Under the pieces are notes generated by a model. The model had not been told where the DNA came from, ran no database searches, and was given only the letters and a program-made list of their open reading frames with translations. Source: Cernens ardua (GTDB lineage: Bacteria; Pseudomonadota; Gammaproteobacteria; Pseudomonadales; Halomonadaceae). From it: DNA of 64,000 bases. Location: the NCBI RefSeq assembly GCF_051251085.1, contig NZ_JBPCZH010000001.1:186001-250000 (forward strand). Direction: 5' to 3'. Position numbers and translations under genes: made by a program. Position 1 is the stretch's first letter; every line of letters starts with the position of its first letter. This document shows, one piece after another, positions 45,083 to 53,889 of this stretch.

Positions 45083-45280
45083 GTGACATCTACCTCTGAG
45101 AAACAACGCCGGTGCCTTTTATCAACAGAATAAAAAATGGATGACCCGGCGTTTCTTTCATTTATCCATCTTCTTCGCATGAACATACTGTGCCTGATCG
45201 ACCTTTGTTCGAACCCGGGACAAACCATGTCAAACCGGGAACACCCCACTTATTGTTTTAAAATTATCTGTTTCAAAGCC

Positions 45281-45342
45281 ATGGGTCTAAAAGGCTAAGG
45301 GTCTAAAAGGCCAAGGGGTTAAAGGCTATGGTTTTAAAGGCT
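45281..45342. repeat. Four-copy 15-16-bp tandem repeat between eutB and eutC
   Basis: Units are ATGGGTCTAAAAGGCT (45281), AAGGGTCTAAAAGGCC (45297), AAGGGGTTAAAGGCT (45313) and ATGGTTTTAAAGGCT (45328). It ends 10 bases from the eutB stop codon, so in the message it starts the eutB-eutC spacer. Confidence 0.85.
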
Positions 45343-45351
45343 ATCAATGGT

Positions 45352-46758
45352 CTATTTCAGTGAAGCCATACCCGAATCACCCAGCACTTGACGGAAACGG
45401 GGTGGCAACGACTCTCCCATGACAATACCTTCCCCATGGACATAAATTCCGCTTTCTGCCAACCACTGTTCGAACTCGGGGGCAGGCCGAAGATCAAGCA
45501 GGTTGCGAAGATAAAGCGCATCGTGAAAAGAGGTCGTCTGATAATTCAGCATGATATCGTCCGAACCGGGAATACCCATGATGTAGTTACAACCCGCAGC
45601 ACCCAGTAAAGTGAGCAACATATCCATGTCATTCTGATCAGCCTCGGCGTGATTCGTGTAACAGATATCACAGCCCATCGGTACACCCAGCAACTTGCCG
45701 CAGAAGTGATCTTCCAAACCTGCACGGATGATCTGCTTACCGTCATACAAGTACTCAGGACCAATGAAGCCTACCACCGTATTGACCAGCAGCGGAGAGT
45801 ACTCACGGGCAACGGCATACGCGCGTGCTTCCAGTGTTTGCTGATCCAGGCCATGGTGAGCATTGGCGGACAAAGCGCTTCCCTGCCCTGTTTCGAAATA
45901 GGTCACATTCTGACCTACGGTACCGCGTTGCTGAGATAATGCTGCTTCGTGTCCTTCTTTTAACAAGGCAAGATTGATCCCAAAGCCAGCATTGGCAGCC
46001 TCTGTTCCTGCAATGGATTGAAAGACAAGGTCTGTGGGCGCACCGCGTTCAATGGCTTCTATTGCCGTGGTGACGTGGGTTAACACACAACTTTGCGTAG
46101 GTATATCATAACGCTGGATTACTTCATCCAGCATTTTAAGCAGTGTAACTACCGTTCCCGTATTATCGGTCGCAGGATTAATGCCGATGACCGCATCACC
46201 ACTGCCATACAACAATCCATCGAGAATACTGGCCGCGACACCCGTGGGGTGGTCTGTCGGATGATTGGGTTGCAAACGTGTCGAAAGCCGCCCTTCCAAT
46301 CCAAGGGTATTACGCATGGCCGTCACCACCCGACACTTTTTGCCCACCAGAATCAAATCCTGAATACGCATGATTTTGGAAACAGCAGCTACCATCTCCG
46401 GGGTGAGGCCCCACTTCAACGCCGATATCGACGCCGGAGTAGCGGCAGGTGACAAGAGCCAATTACGGAATTCGCCTACCGTCATGTGTTGCACAGGCGC
46501 AAAGGCCAGTGGATCATGACGATCGATAATCAGACGAGTGACCTCGTCTTCTTCATAAGGAATCAAGACATCATTCAGGAAGGTCTTGAGCGGAAGTTCA
46601 GAAAGAGCGATTTGCGCGGCTGCACGCTCAGCGGCATTGTCGGCGGCAATTTGGGCGAGTTCGTCCCCTGAGCGTAGTGGCGTGGCTTTCGCCATCAACG
46701 TGCCCAGAGAGTCGAAATTATAACGTCGCCCCCCGATATCCATATGGTAACGACTCAC
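45352..46758 (-). CDS. eutB: Ethanolamine ammonia-lyase large subunit EutB
   Basis: EutB carries the TIM-barrel active site and binds adenosylcobalamin. The 468-residue protein has TRLQPNHPTDHPTGVAASIL, GDAVIGINPATDN, ETGQGSALSANAHHGLDQQT and YCGKLLGVPMGCDICYTNH-like text (here FCGKLLGVPMGCDICYTNHA). MGIPGSDDIMLNYQTTSFHD follows. It starts at GTG 46758 with a strong CAGGAGGTTATA. No eutA reactivase, microcompartment or eutR gene is nearby, so this is the short, compartment-free version. Confidence 0.96.
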   Translation of the reverse strand: MSRYHMDIGGRRYNFDSLGTLMAKATPLRSGDELAQIAADNAAERAAAQIALSELPLKTFLNDVLIPYEEDEVTRLIIDRHDPLAFAPVQHMTVGEFRNWLLSPAATPASISALKWGLTPEMVAAVSKIMRIQDLILVGKKCRVVTAMRNTLGLEGRLSTRLQPNHPTDHPTGVAASILDGLLYGSGDAVIGINPATDNTGTVVTLLKMLDEVIQRYDIPTQSCVLTHVTTAIEAIERGAPTDLVFQSIAGTEAANAGFGINLALLKEGHEAALSQQRGTVGQNVTYFETGQGSALSANAHHGLDQQTLEARAYAVAREYSPLLVNTVVGFIGPEYLYDGKQIIRAGLEDHFCGKLLGVPMGCDICYTNHAEADQNDMDMLLTLLGAAGCNYIMGIPGSDDIMLNYQTTSFHDALYLRNLLDLRPAPEFEQWLAESGIYVHGEGIVMGESLPPRFRQVLGDSGMASLK

Positions 46759-47359
46759 TATAACCTCCTGCTCGAAGGATGCGGGATGTGTCTTTCATGA
46801 ATGATACGGTGCCATTTCTAATATGTTATACGGACCGAGTCATTGCACTATTTTGAAGTATGAAGCCTGTTTATCGCCTTTTAGCGTACTTTGATACGCT
46901 CTCTAATAGCAGCAAATAACCGTTCAACATGAGGCTGAGTAAATACCGGGTTGTAAAACCGTTTTCATCATTTTTGTACGGTACAACCAGTGCTGCCTCA
47001 TCTTACCAGGATTATTTCAGAATACTGGTAACGAAGATATTTGGAAATATGTTTGGGTAAAATTATATAGAGGGGGATGAATCAAACGAGGTGTAAACCA
47101 TGGATAAAATCATGACCCTGGAAATTCATTCGCACACCTTACAACCAGTTAGCATTATACGCGCGGATGTACGTCATATAATGTACGTCATATATTGATT
47201 ACTTGTACAGTTACAGGAAGGCACCTGGCAGAGCCGATGCAAGGCCAACGCGTGGCTAAAAAACCCTATAAGGCGGCGTTTAGCCAAGGGAAGATACTTA
47301 GAGGAAAGTGCTTGTATGCAGGCGTACTGAACGCCTGCAATTTCCTCCCTTCAACCCAT
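46759..47359. other. Intergenic region upstream of eutB
   Basis: Six hundred bases without a convincing gene. It should hold the eutB promoter. It contains a 14-bp tandem duplication (47167-47194) and a perfect 7-bp hairpin, GCAGGCG/CGCCTGC (47321-47341), just downstream of the lipoprotein gene; the latter lacks a U-run. Confidence 0.5.
47167..47194. repeat. Perfect 14-bp tandem duplication
   Basis: ATGTACGTCATATA occurs twice without a gap. Confidence 0.8.
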
Positions 47360-47950
47360 TTACCACTGAGTGGATTTTTTGGCGGAAGCCGGTAGATGCG
47401 CCTGTAGGCAATGTTGTACCCCTTGAGTAACGTTGCTCAGTGCACCATAGACATCGGATGCAGTTTTTCCATCCCAGGCAGGTACTGGTTCGTAATTATT
47501 TGCATTATCACTACGTGAGCCAGAAAGCCCAAGTTGATCGTAATAATAGTAGTTGCTATCACCCAGTGTTTCGAGCTCAAGACGGTAAGCCAACGTGTGC
47601 GTACCGGCTTTTGTCCATCCCGTTACCCACTCGGTAGAAGCATTATTGTCCGAATGGCCTACCGTATTGTATTTGGCACTGGTTGATTCAGCCGCTGGAC
47701 TTTGCTGGCGACCTTTAGTGATAACATCCGAGGATGAAACACTTTTGTTCAGACAAGCGTTGATCGTTGAAGACGAAAGTTTTGTTAATGGGCGACGCTG
47801 GCTGATGGAATCAATCACCGCTCCCTTGTCTGTATTAGTGACATTGACACCCAAGGCTGTTTCTACATTGCGTGACATGACATTGTGTGATGCACACCCT
47901 GTGAGCGCGAACAGAGCGATGGCGCCACCGCTTAACCAAATCCTTTTCAT
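47360..47950 (-). CDS. Predicted lipoprotein, unknown function
   Basis: This 196-residue protein has a lipoprotein signal ending LTGC (Cys19). The mature part contains VTNTDKGAVIDSISQRRPLT, a Ser/Thr-rich middle, EWVTGWTKAGTHTLAYRLEL and a tyrosine cluster SNYYYYDQLG. It ends near GVQHCLQAHLPASAKKS. I recognise no family. Two further cysteines (in INACLN and VQHCLQ) may form a disulfide. ATG 47950 has GGGAT 7 bases upstream. Confidence 0.7.
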   Translation of the reverse strand: MKRIWLSGGAIALFALTGCASHNVMSRNVETALGVNVTNTDKGAVIDSISQRRPLTKLSSSTINACLNKSVSSSDVITKGRQQSPAAESTSAKYNTVGHSDNNASTEWVTGWTKAGTHTLAYRLELETLGDSNYYYYDQLGLSGSRSDNANNYEPVPAWDGKTASDVYGALSNVTQGVQHCLQAHLPASAKKSTQW

Positions 47951-48272
47951 GCTTTTTATCCCAGTCAATGCAAAATACGTTTTGGACTATTTTATATATA
48001 GCCGATTATGCCACACCCTGTCATCGTAACACGCTCTTTCTTTTTCATACCTGTCCTGAGTATAAATAAGTTCGATCAGGCTCTATTGAGGGCCGTGAAT
48101 TTCAGGGACAAAATATGCTGATCGATGAATAACGAACAAAAATCAGCAAGATATAGCCAGGTTCTTTTCAGCAGGTACTAGGCAGCGGCTCATGTGAGTG
48201 CGACAATCTCCGCTAATGAATGGCGCATAGCCGTTCTCCCGGGATTTTTTTGATGGATAGTTAGGAGTCTGC
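47951..48272. other. Divergent intergenic region, no gene seen
   Basis: This lies between the lipoprotein (minus) and the 48273 gene (plus). No repeats or RNA features stood out. Confidence 0.4.
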
Positions 48273-48782
48273 ATGATCGATGCTGCTTTACTCGCCGATT
48301 TTCGCCAATGGCAATCTTTTCGCGATCAGGAACGGCTAAACCGCGAGCATGAATCGGCACAACGGCAGCTGGAACAGTCCGGTGCCATGGCTACCCGCCT
48401 TGCGGAAGCTTATAGAAGTATGGCCGAACGGGGTGCAGCGGAAGGTGCATGTTATCGTACCCTGTTTACACGTCAGCAACAGGATGGCTCTACCCTCGCC
48501 TGCGAATGCTGGCTTTTCGTACGCAAAGTGATTGCAGAACGAGGTACCACTCGTGTACGTGCCGGTATGTTGGAAACATTCGATCTCGAAACAGGACGTA
48601 TCGACCCCAAGGAGCAAACACCTGTATCCATTACATTGGAATTGTTTGACCAGATATCAGTGGGACGCGGTACTCTGATGAGCTGTCGAGTGGATCGCCA
48701 TGATCAGCCGGAAGATACGCATTTTGTTACTTTCCTCGACCAGGTACAAAACCTGAAATCGTATATGCAAAAGGCTGACTGA
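48273..48782 (+). CDS. Protein of unknown function (169 aa)
   Basis: I do not recognise this protein. The first 55 residues are helical and charged (LADFRQWQSFRDQERLNREH), likely a coiled coil. The rest looks like an alpha/beta domain with ECWLFVRKVIAERGTTRVRA and SITLELFDQISVGRGTLMSC. No signal peptide or membrane helix is present. AGGAG lies 5-6 bases before ATG 48273, so the start is well supported. Confidence 0.65.
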   Translation: MIDAALLADFRQWQSFRDQERLNREHESAQRQLEQSGAMATRLAEAYRSMAERGAAEGACYRTLFTRQQQDGSTLACECWLFVRKVIAERGTTRVRAGMLETFDLETGRIDPKEQTPVSITLELFDQISVGRGTLMSCRVDRHDQPEDTHFVTFLDQVQNLKSYMQKAD

Positions 48783-48993
48783 CCCAACACGTGGTCTCTT
48801 AAGGGCGCGGCTGCCCGTCGAGACCATGGTGTTCATAAAGAATTATGTCGGTTCAACATCCTTCAAGGTGCGGCTGTTTCCAAATGACTGGGCTGGTTGT
48901 TTCTCCCTGAATAGAAGCCCTGAGGATGATATTCAGAGGAAAAGGATGATTGGGTGGATATTGTATGGCGCTTTTAAAAGATAACGGTATAAA

Positions 48994-49914
48994 TCATGTA
49001 TCTGTATTAGGCGCCTGGAGCTCATACAATTCGTTATGCCTACGATCATGATAATCATCCAGCAGTAACTGGTAGCGACGGGGTAAATCTTCTTCCGCAC
49101 GACGCACAATATAAATCTCTTCATACACTGGATTTTCCAGCGGTATCTCCCTCACCTGCCGTTGCCATGGGGACGTTTCCAATACCGGGCGTGAAACAAT
49201 ACCGAACCCTAACCCACGGGAGACAGCATCCAGCACATGAGAATCTTCACTCACCGTCCCTTTTGTCGGAATATGGCTCATCAATTGGAAATCATTGGGA
49301 TAATTACTGCGTAGCAGGCGTGTTGCATATTCGGCCCCATTGGTATCGCTTATAAAGCCCAGGGCAAGAAGTTCGGCGAAGCTGTCACCGTGAATGTCCG
49401 CAGGTACAACAAGGCACATGGGTTCATGATGCCAAAGATCAAACACCAGATCAGGGTCACCACGCTGCGGTAATTCGTTTACCAAACCAAGATCATACAG
49501 GCCATCCCGCATGTCATGGATGATGGATGCGCTTTTATCAAACGTGTAGTTAATGGTAAGGGCCGGGTAAAGCTGCTGGTAACTCAACGTGAAAGGATAG
49601 AACATCACCCCGACGCTCGCCGTGCTGGCGATCCAGCACTCACCACTGTGGACCGCTTCATCATCAAGGCTATGATAAAACTTTTCATGCTCTGCAAAGA
49701 GGCGCAATGCGTAGTCATAGGCCCGGCGCCCTGCTTCAGTCAGTGTGAACCGACGCCCCTGACGCCGTAGCAACGGTTTATTCAGATACTCTTCCAATTT
49801 GCGTATGTGCTGACTTACCCCGGGCTGCGTCATTTCAAGACTACGTGCCGTACGGGTAAAACTGCCCGTCTCTACCAGGGTGATAAAAGTGCGAAAATAG
49901 AGCGCATTGAACAT
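48994..49914 (-). CDS. LysR-family transcriptional regulator
   Basis: This 306-residue LysR protein has an N-terminal winged helix (SFTRTARSLEMTQPGVSQHI then RKLEEYLNKPLLRR) and a substrate-binding domain from about residue 90. Its target may be a neighbour, but the next gene upstream (50074) is transcribed divergently and has no metabolic hint. LysR binding sites are not obvious in the 159-base gap. Confidence 0.9.
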   Translation of the reverse strand: MFNALYFRTFITLVETGSFTRTARSLEMTQPGVSQHIRKLEEYLNKPLLRRQGRRFTLTEAGRRAYDYALRLFAEHEKFYHSLDDEAVHSGECWIASTASVGVMFYPFTLSYQQLYPALTINYTFDKSASIIHDMRDGLYDLGLVNELPQRGDPDLVFDLWHHEPMCLVVPADIHGDSFAELLALGFISDTNGAEYATRLLRSNYPNDFQLMSHIPTKGTVSEDSHVLDAVSRGLGFGIVSRPVLETSPWQRQVREIPLENPVYEEIYIVRRAEEDLPRRYQLLLDDYHDRRHNELYELQAPNTDT

Positions 49915-50073
49915 GATGATGAAAAATGTTGAGAAATGTAAACCTGAATTTTAGCAGATTTTTCTCCGCTGGGCGCGCGGATTACACCAGCATGTTACTC
50001 TGATTAAGGCTCGGGTCATGATGACACGACGAATACATCATTGTAGAGAGTGAAAACAGCAGGAATTATAACC

Positions 50074-50370
50074 ATGTCAGACCCTTTCAATACGCGCGGT
50101 GAACATATCAAGGCCTCCCTGTTACAACAGGAAAGCCAAGGCCATGAGGACGATCTGTTTGCACTGGGGTACATGATCCCACAAATCGAGATTGTCCTTG
50201 ATCATGCAGAGTATGATCCGCATAACGTGCATGCTGAAGATTTTGACGAGACATACCGTGAGTGGCTGCAACATTCATTCGCTCAGGACAGTATGAGCGT
50301 GGATGATCGTGAGCAGGTCATCCGGTTATTGGACGAAGCCATCGCCCAGGCAGAGAAAGGCGAAGCCTGA
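50074..50370 (+). CDS. YfcL-like small protein
   Basis: This 98-residue acidic, helical protein contains GHEDDLFALGYMIPQIEIVL, resembling the DDELFASGY signature of E. coli YfcL, then an Asp/Glu-rich region and a C-terminal helix. Its function is unknown. ATG 50074 has AGGAA 10 bases upstream; a GTG at 50050 is the alternative. Confidence 0.6.
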   Translation: MSDPFNTRGEHIKASLLQQESQGHEDDLFALGYMIPQIEIVLDHAEYDPHNVHAEDFDETYREWLQHSFAQDSMSVDDREQVIRLLDEAIAQAEKGEA

Positions 50371-50479
50371 TATACAATACCCATCCGGCAGGCTACAACG
50401 TTAATGAACAGCATGTATGCTCAGCACTGGAAAACCATGTAATTCACCCCAACCAGTCTTTATTGAACACATGGTTATT

Positions 50480-50513
50480 TATTAAAAGCAGTGTTTTATT
50501 CAAATCAGTGTTT
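50480..50513. repeat. Imperfect 17-bp tandem duplication upstream of ppnN
   Basis: TATTAAAAGCAGTGTTT is followed directly by TATTCAAATCAGTGTTT, 15 of 17 positions alike, ending 29 bases before the ppnN start. Confidence 0.65.
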
Positions 50514-50541
50514 ACGAATCAGACAGGGATGTAGAAGAGAG

Positions 50542-51978
50542 ATGAGTGCCAAGGATACAAGCCGTCAGCCAAATAAAACGCAATATGACACTGTTTCAAC
50601 ACTGGTTTCACCGGAAGGTGCCCTCGAAGTCTTGTCACAATTGGAAGTCCGTTTTCTGCGTGACAAGTCCAGTCATGGTGTTCATCAGCTATTGAGACAG
50701 TCAGCATTGGCCATTCTTAACGCTGGAGTAGAGACAGACGATGCCCGCAGTACGCTGGAGCGTTATCCGGATTTCGATATCGAAGTATTACAGGAAGATA
50801 GAGGCATCCGCCTCAAGATCAGTAATGCCCCCGCCCACGCCTTCGTGGACGGCAAGATGATTCGTGGTATTCGAGAGCAGCTCTCCTCTGTCTTGCGCGA
50901 TATCGTTTACATAAAAGTCTTGCGCGACATTTCTTCAAGTGAATCAGCGGAGCATCAAACATCAGCCGAGCAGGCTATCAATACGCCCAGTGCACGGATT
51001 ACCAATCAGGTTTTTGGTCAGTTACGCAATGCCAATCTGCTCGTACCTTCGCGCGAGCCCAATATGGTGGTGTGCTGGGGCGGCCATTCGATTTCACGTA
51101 AAGAGTATGATTACAGCAAGTCAGTGGGTTATCGACTGGGACTTCGGGAGATGGATATCTGTACCGGTTGTGGCCCAGGTGCCATGAAAGGCCCGATGAA
51201 AGGAGCGAACGTGGCACATGCCAAGCAGCGTTATCGCCACGCACGTTATCTGGGTATTTCCGAACCGGGTATTATTGCGGCGGAATCGCCTAACCCAATC
51301 GTTAATCAACTGGTTATCATGCCGGATATTGAAAAACGTCTTGAAGCCTTTGTTCGGGTGGGACACTCTATTATTGTGTTTCCCGGTGGTGTAGGCACCG
51401 CTGAGGAAATTCTGTACCTGTTAGGCATCCTGTTACAGCCCGAAAACAGGGATATCCCTTTCCCAGTCATTTTTACAGGGCCCGAATCGAGTGCCGAGTA
51501 TTTCAACAAGATCGATGAATTTATTGGTGAAACACTTGGTAAAGAGGCTCAGCAGCGTTATCAGATTATCATTGATGATCCAGAAGCCGTGGCGATAAGT
51601 ATGAAGCAGGGTATTGACGAGGTTCGCCAGTTCCGTCGAGAACATCAGGATGCTTTCTATTTTAACTGGCGACTGGTGATCCCTGATGATTTCCAAACGC
51701 CCTTTGTGCCTACCCACGAGGCGATGGCATCGCTGGATCTGAACACCGATCAGGACAAGGGAACCCTCGCGGCCAATCTAAGGCGTGCGTTCTCCGGCAT
51801 CGTGGCAGGTAATGTCAAAGCGCAGGGGATCGAGGCCATCGAGAAATACGGCCCGTTCAAGTTGAATGCGCCTGAACATGTCATGAAACGGTTGGATGCC
51901 CTGCTTACCTCATTCGTTGAGCAACAGCGTATGAAGCTACCCGGTAGCCGCTATGTACCCTGTTATACGCTCGGCTAA
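50542..51978 (+). CDS. ppnN: Pyrimidine/purine-5'-nucleotide nucleosidase PpnN (YgdH)
   Basis: PpnN splits nucleoside monophosphates into base and ribose-5-phosphate, and in E. coli is controlled by (p)ppGpp. The 478-residue protein has the N-terminal PpnN domain and a central LOG/lysine-decarboxylase-like domain. The LOG part holds CWGGHSISRKEYDY, GLREMDICTGCGPGAMKGP and the signature FPGGVGTAEEIL. The C-terminal DUF3412-like domain ends KLPGSRYVP. ATG 50542 is preceded by AGAAGAGAG. Confidence 0.93.
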   Translation: MSAKDTSRQPNKTQYDTVSTLVSPEGALEVLSQLEVRFLRDKSSHGVHQLLRQSALAILNAGVETDDARSTLERYPDFDIEVLQEDRGIRLKISNAPAHAFVDGKMIRGIREQLSSVLRDIVYIKVLRDISSSESAEHQTSAEQAINTPSARITNQVFGQLRNANLLVPSREPNMVVCWGGHSISRKEYDYSKSVGYRLGLREMDICTGCGPGAMKGPMKGANVAHAKQRYRHARYLGISEPGIIAAESPNPIVNQLVIMPDIEKRLEAFVRVGHSIIVFPGGVGTAEEILYLLGILLQPENRDIPFPVIFTGPESSAEYFNKIDEFIGETLGKEAQQRYQIIIDDPEAVAISMKQGIDEVRQFRREHQDAFYFNWRLVIPDDFQTPFVPTHEAMASLDLNTDQDKGTLAANLRRAFSGIVAGNVKAQGIEAIEKYGPFKLNAPEHVMKRLDALLTSFVEQQRMKLPGSRYVPCYTLG

Positions 51979-52007
51979 AAACACACGTTTTCATACGATG
52001 AAGTTTC

Positions 52008-52041
52008 TGAAAGCGTCGGGCAAGCAGGCCGGCGTTTTCAA
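52008..52041 (+). terminator. Possible terminator after ppnN
   Basis: AAAGCGTCGG and CCGGCGTTTT can pair (one G-U, one mismatch) around GCAAGCAGG, ending in four T residues. Confidence 0.4.
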
Positions 52042-52171
52042 TCGAGCCGAAGAATGTCATGCGTATTTATTATCGTGATACCCTGACTACATCAATTTAT
52101 ATATGAAAGGTAAGGTTATCCAATCCTATCTAACCCAACCCATACCGAGTCATCAGCAGACTCAGTTACAC

Positions 52172-52624
52172 TCATCCCTTTACCAGGGGCAGCCAGGATT
52201 CGAGCCATTCCAAAGCATCTTCATCCGCATGAAGTGTTTCTGTCGCATCTATTTCGAGGCGATCACCAATACGCTGAGCGCCATATTCAGTCAGAAGCTC
52301 GTCAAGACGCCGCCCTGCTCCGCAGAAGGTAGGATAACTGCTATCTCCCATGGCGATCATGCCATACCTGAGCGAGGTCAAATCTGCACCTTGCTCATTC
52401 AAGGAAGAAGCAAAGGCACTGATATTGCCGGGGAAATCACCACTACCGGTTGTGCTGGTACAAAAAATGGCAACATGCGGCAGGGACTGGACCAGATCAG
52501 CCAATTCCGGCTGTTCATGGACAATAACGTTCACCGACTCGGATTCGAGTGCGGCTTTCAATTCATCGGCAACATCCAGGGCACCCCCGAACACGCTGCC
52601 CACAAATATGTGTATTTCTGACAT
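52172..52624 (-). CDS. MioC-like flavodoxin
   Basis: This 150-residue flavodoxin fold has an FMN-phosphate loop IFVGSVFGGALDVADEL, the TSTTGSGDFPGN loop and GDSSYPTFCGAGRRLDELL. It is closest in pattern to MioC, an electron-transfer flavodoxin implicated in biotin synthase support in E. coli. It is a single gene converging with ppnN. Confidence 0.85.
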   Translation of the reverse strand: MSEIHIFVGSVFGGALDVADELKAALESESVNVIVHEQPELADLVQSLPHVAIFCTSTTGSGDFPGNISAFASSLNEQGADLTSLRYGMIAMGDSSYPTFCGAGRRLDELLTEYGAQRIGDRLEIDATETLHADEDALEWLESWLPLVKG

Positions 52625-52894
52625 GATATTCTCTTACAGATGCTTGTATGCCGATATTCACGTAATGCGGAACGCTGATCCCTTTAATACAGGCATGGGG
52701 CATGTGCACAATATTTGGCAATCGTTCACTCATGCTCGCCCGCATCACTGCGAGAGATACACATAACGGCAAAACCTGCATCACTGGATACCTTTGACGG
52801 ATTATGCAGGAATCCTCAGCGTCCCTTTCAACAACAAGCTCTCCCCCTTGAATTAAACAGGCGGAAGCATGAATCTATTACTGAAAGATCGGCC

Positions 52895-53215
52895 TTATTC
52901 GTGCACAGCATTTTTTTGCTGCGACGCTATATACTCTTCCACTTGCATTTTAAGCTTTTGACCGGGGCGAAAAGTCACCACACGACGAGCCGTGATTGGA
53001 ATTTCCTCACCTGTCTTGGGATTTCGGCCCGGGCGTTCACTTTTGTCCCGTAAGTCGAAATTACCGAAGCCCGAGAGTTTCACCTGCTCATTTTCACGCA
53101 GACACCCACGAATCTCGTCAAAGAATGTCTCCACCAACTGCTTGGAATCACGCTTTGAAAGCTCAAGATATTCGTTGATATGTTCGGCCAGTTCTGCCTT
53201 GGTTAAAGCGCTCAT
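52895..53215 (-). CDS. ihfA: Integration host factor alpha subunit
   Basis: IHF-alpha binds and sharply bends DNA as a heterodimer with IHF-beta. The 106-residue protein starts SALTKAELAEHINEYLELSK and includes VKLSGFGNFDLRDKSERPGR and NPKTGEEIPITARRVVTFRP, with the intercalating Pro in the arm GRNPKTGEE. In enterics ihfA lies directly after pheT; here the order is kept but 674 bases separate them. Confidence 0.96.
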   Translation of the reverse strand: MSALTKAELAEHINEYLELSKRDSKQLVETFFDEIRGCLRENEQVKLSGFGNFDLRDKSERPGRNPKTGEEIPITARRVVTFRPGQKLKMQVEEYIASQQKNAVHE

Positions 53216-53889
53216 TTACGTTTACCTCGCAATACTCGGCGAATGACAGGGGCACTCGCTACCCTTCGAACTCGTCAAAATCTGCTGCTTCCAACGTGAG
53301 TATAACTCCGTTGCATGCCAAAAATAGATCAGTTGTGAATAGCATCACCCACCAGCACGCCTGAGAACACTTTCTCTCAACGTGCACGTGCACTTTCAGA
53401 GTTCTCTTTCAAAGTGCTCTCTGAACGAGCTCTCTCAATATGTCAGGTGCTCGCCAAAGCTTCATTGATTTCTGGCGTACCTATTCTTCATGATGCTTTT
53501 GGGTGAAACGTTCTTTCTCATGGGGACGTTCCCAATCCAGCGCTACATGAAAGGTTCATCCATCGCGGTATACTCGATGCCATGCCGCTCGGCAGATATT
53601 ATCGGAATATTGTGCAGTGTTACTCAGGATGATGAGGCATATCTACATGGACGCATGACATCCATATGCATGACCACCTCTACATGACAAGAAAATATGA
53701 GAGGGTTGAGCAAAACACCTGAGCAATCTTCTATCTCTGTATAGCGTAATCTATACAAAAATGTTCAGTATTGAAAGAGCGCTTTACTCAACCTATAAGA
53801 CTTGTCAGACGTCGGTAACACCTTGTTTTCTTGGGCAATGCATGAAAACAATACTCACGACACACTCGAGCATATGCCTGTACAAGCAT
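53216..53889. other. Long gap between pheT and ihfA
   Basis: No credible gene was found; the open frames are short and without ribosome sites. A repeat-like, CTCT-rich segment (53366-53431) includes the 12-base palindrome GTGCACGTGCAC. A near-palindrome GGGACGTTCCC lies near 53523. It probably holds a separate ihfA promoter. Confidence 0.5.

Noticed and set aside
47195..47395. 66-codon frame downstream of the 14-bp duplication
   Set aside because: The start lacks a ribosome site, and the frame runs into the 3' end of the convergent lipoprotein gene.
51966..52000. AAAACACACGTTTT element after ppnN as a terminator
   Set aside because: The stem is only a few A-T pairs and has no T-run; the GC-containing hairpin further on is a better candidate.
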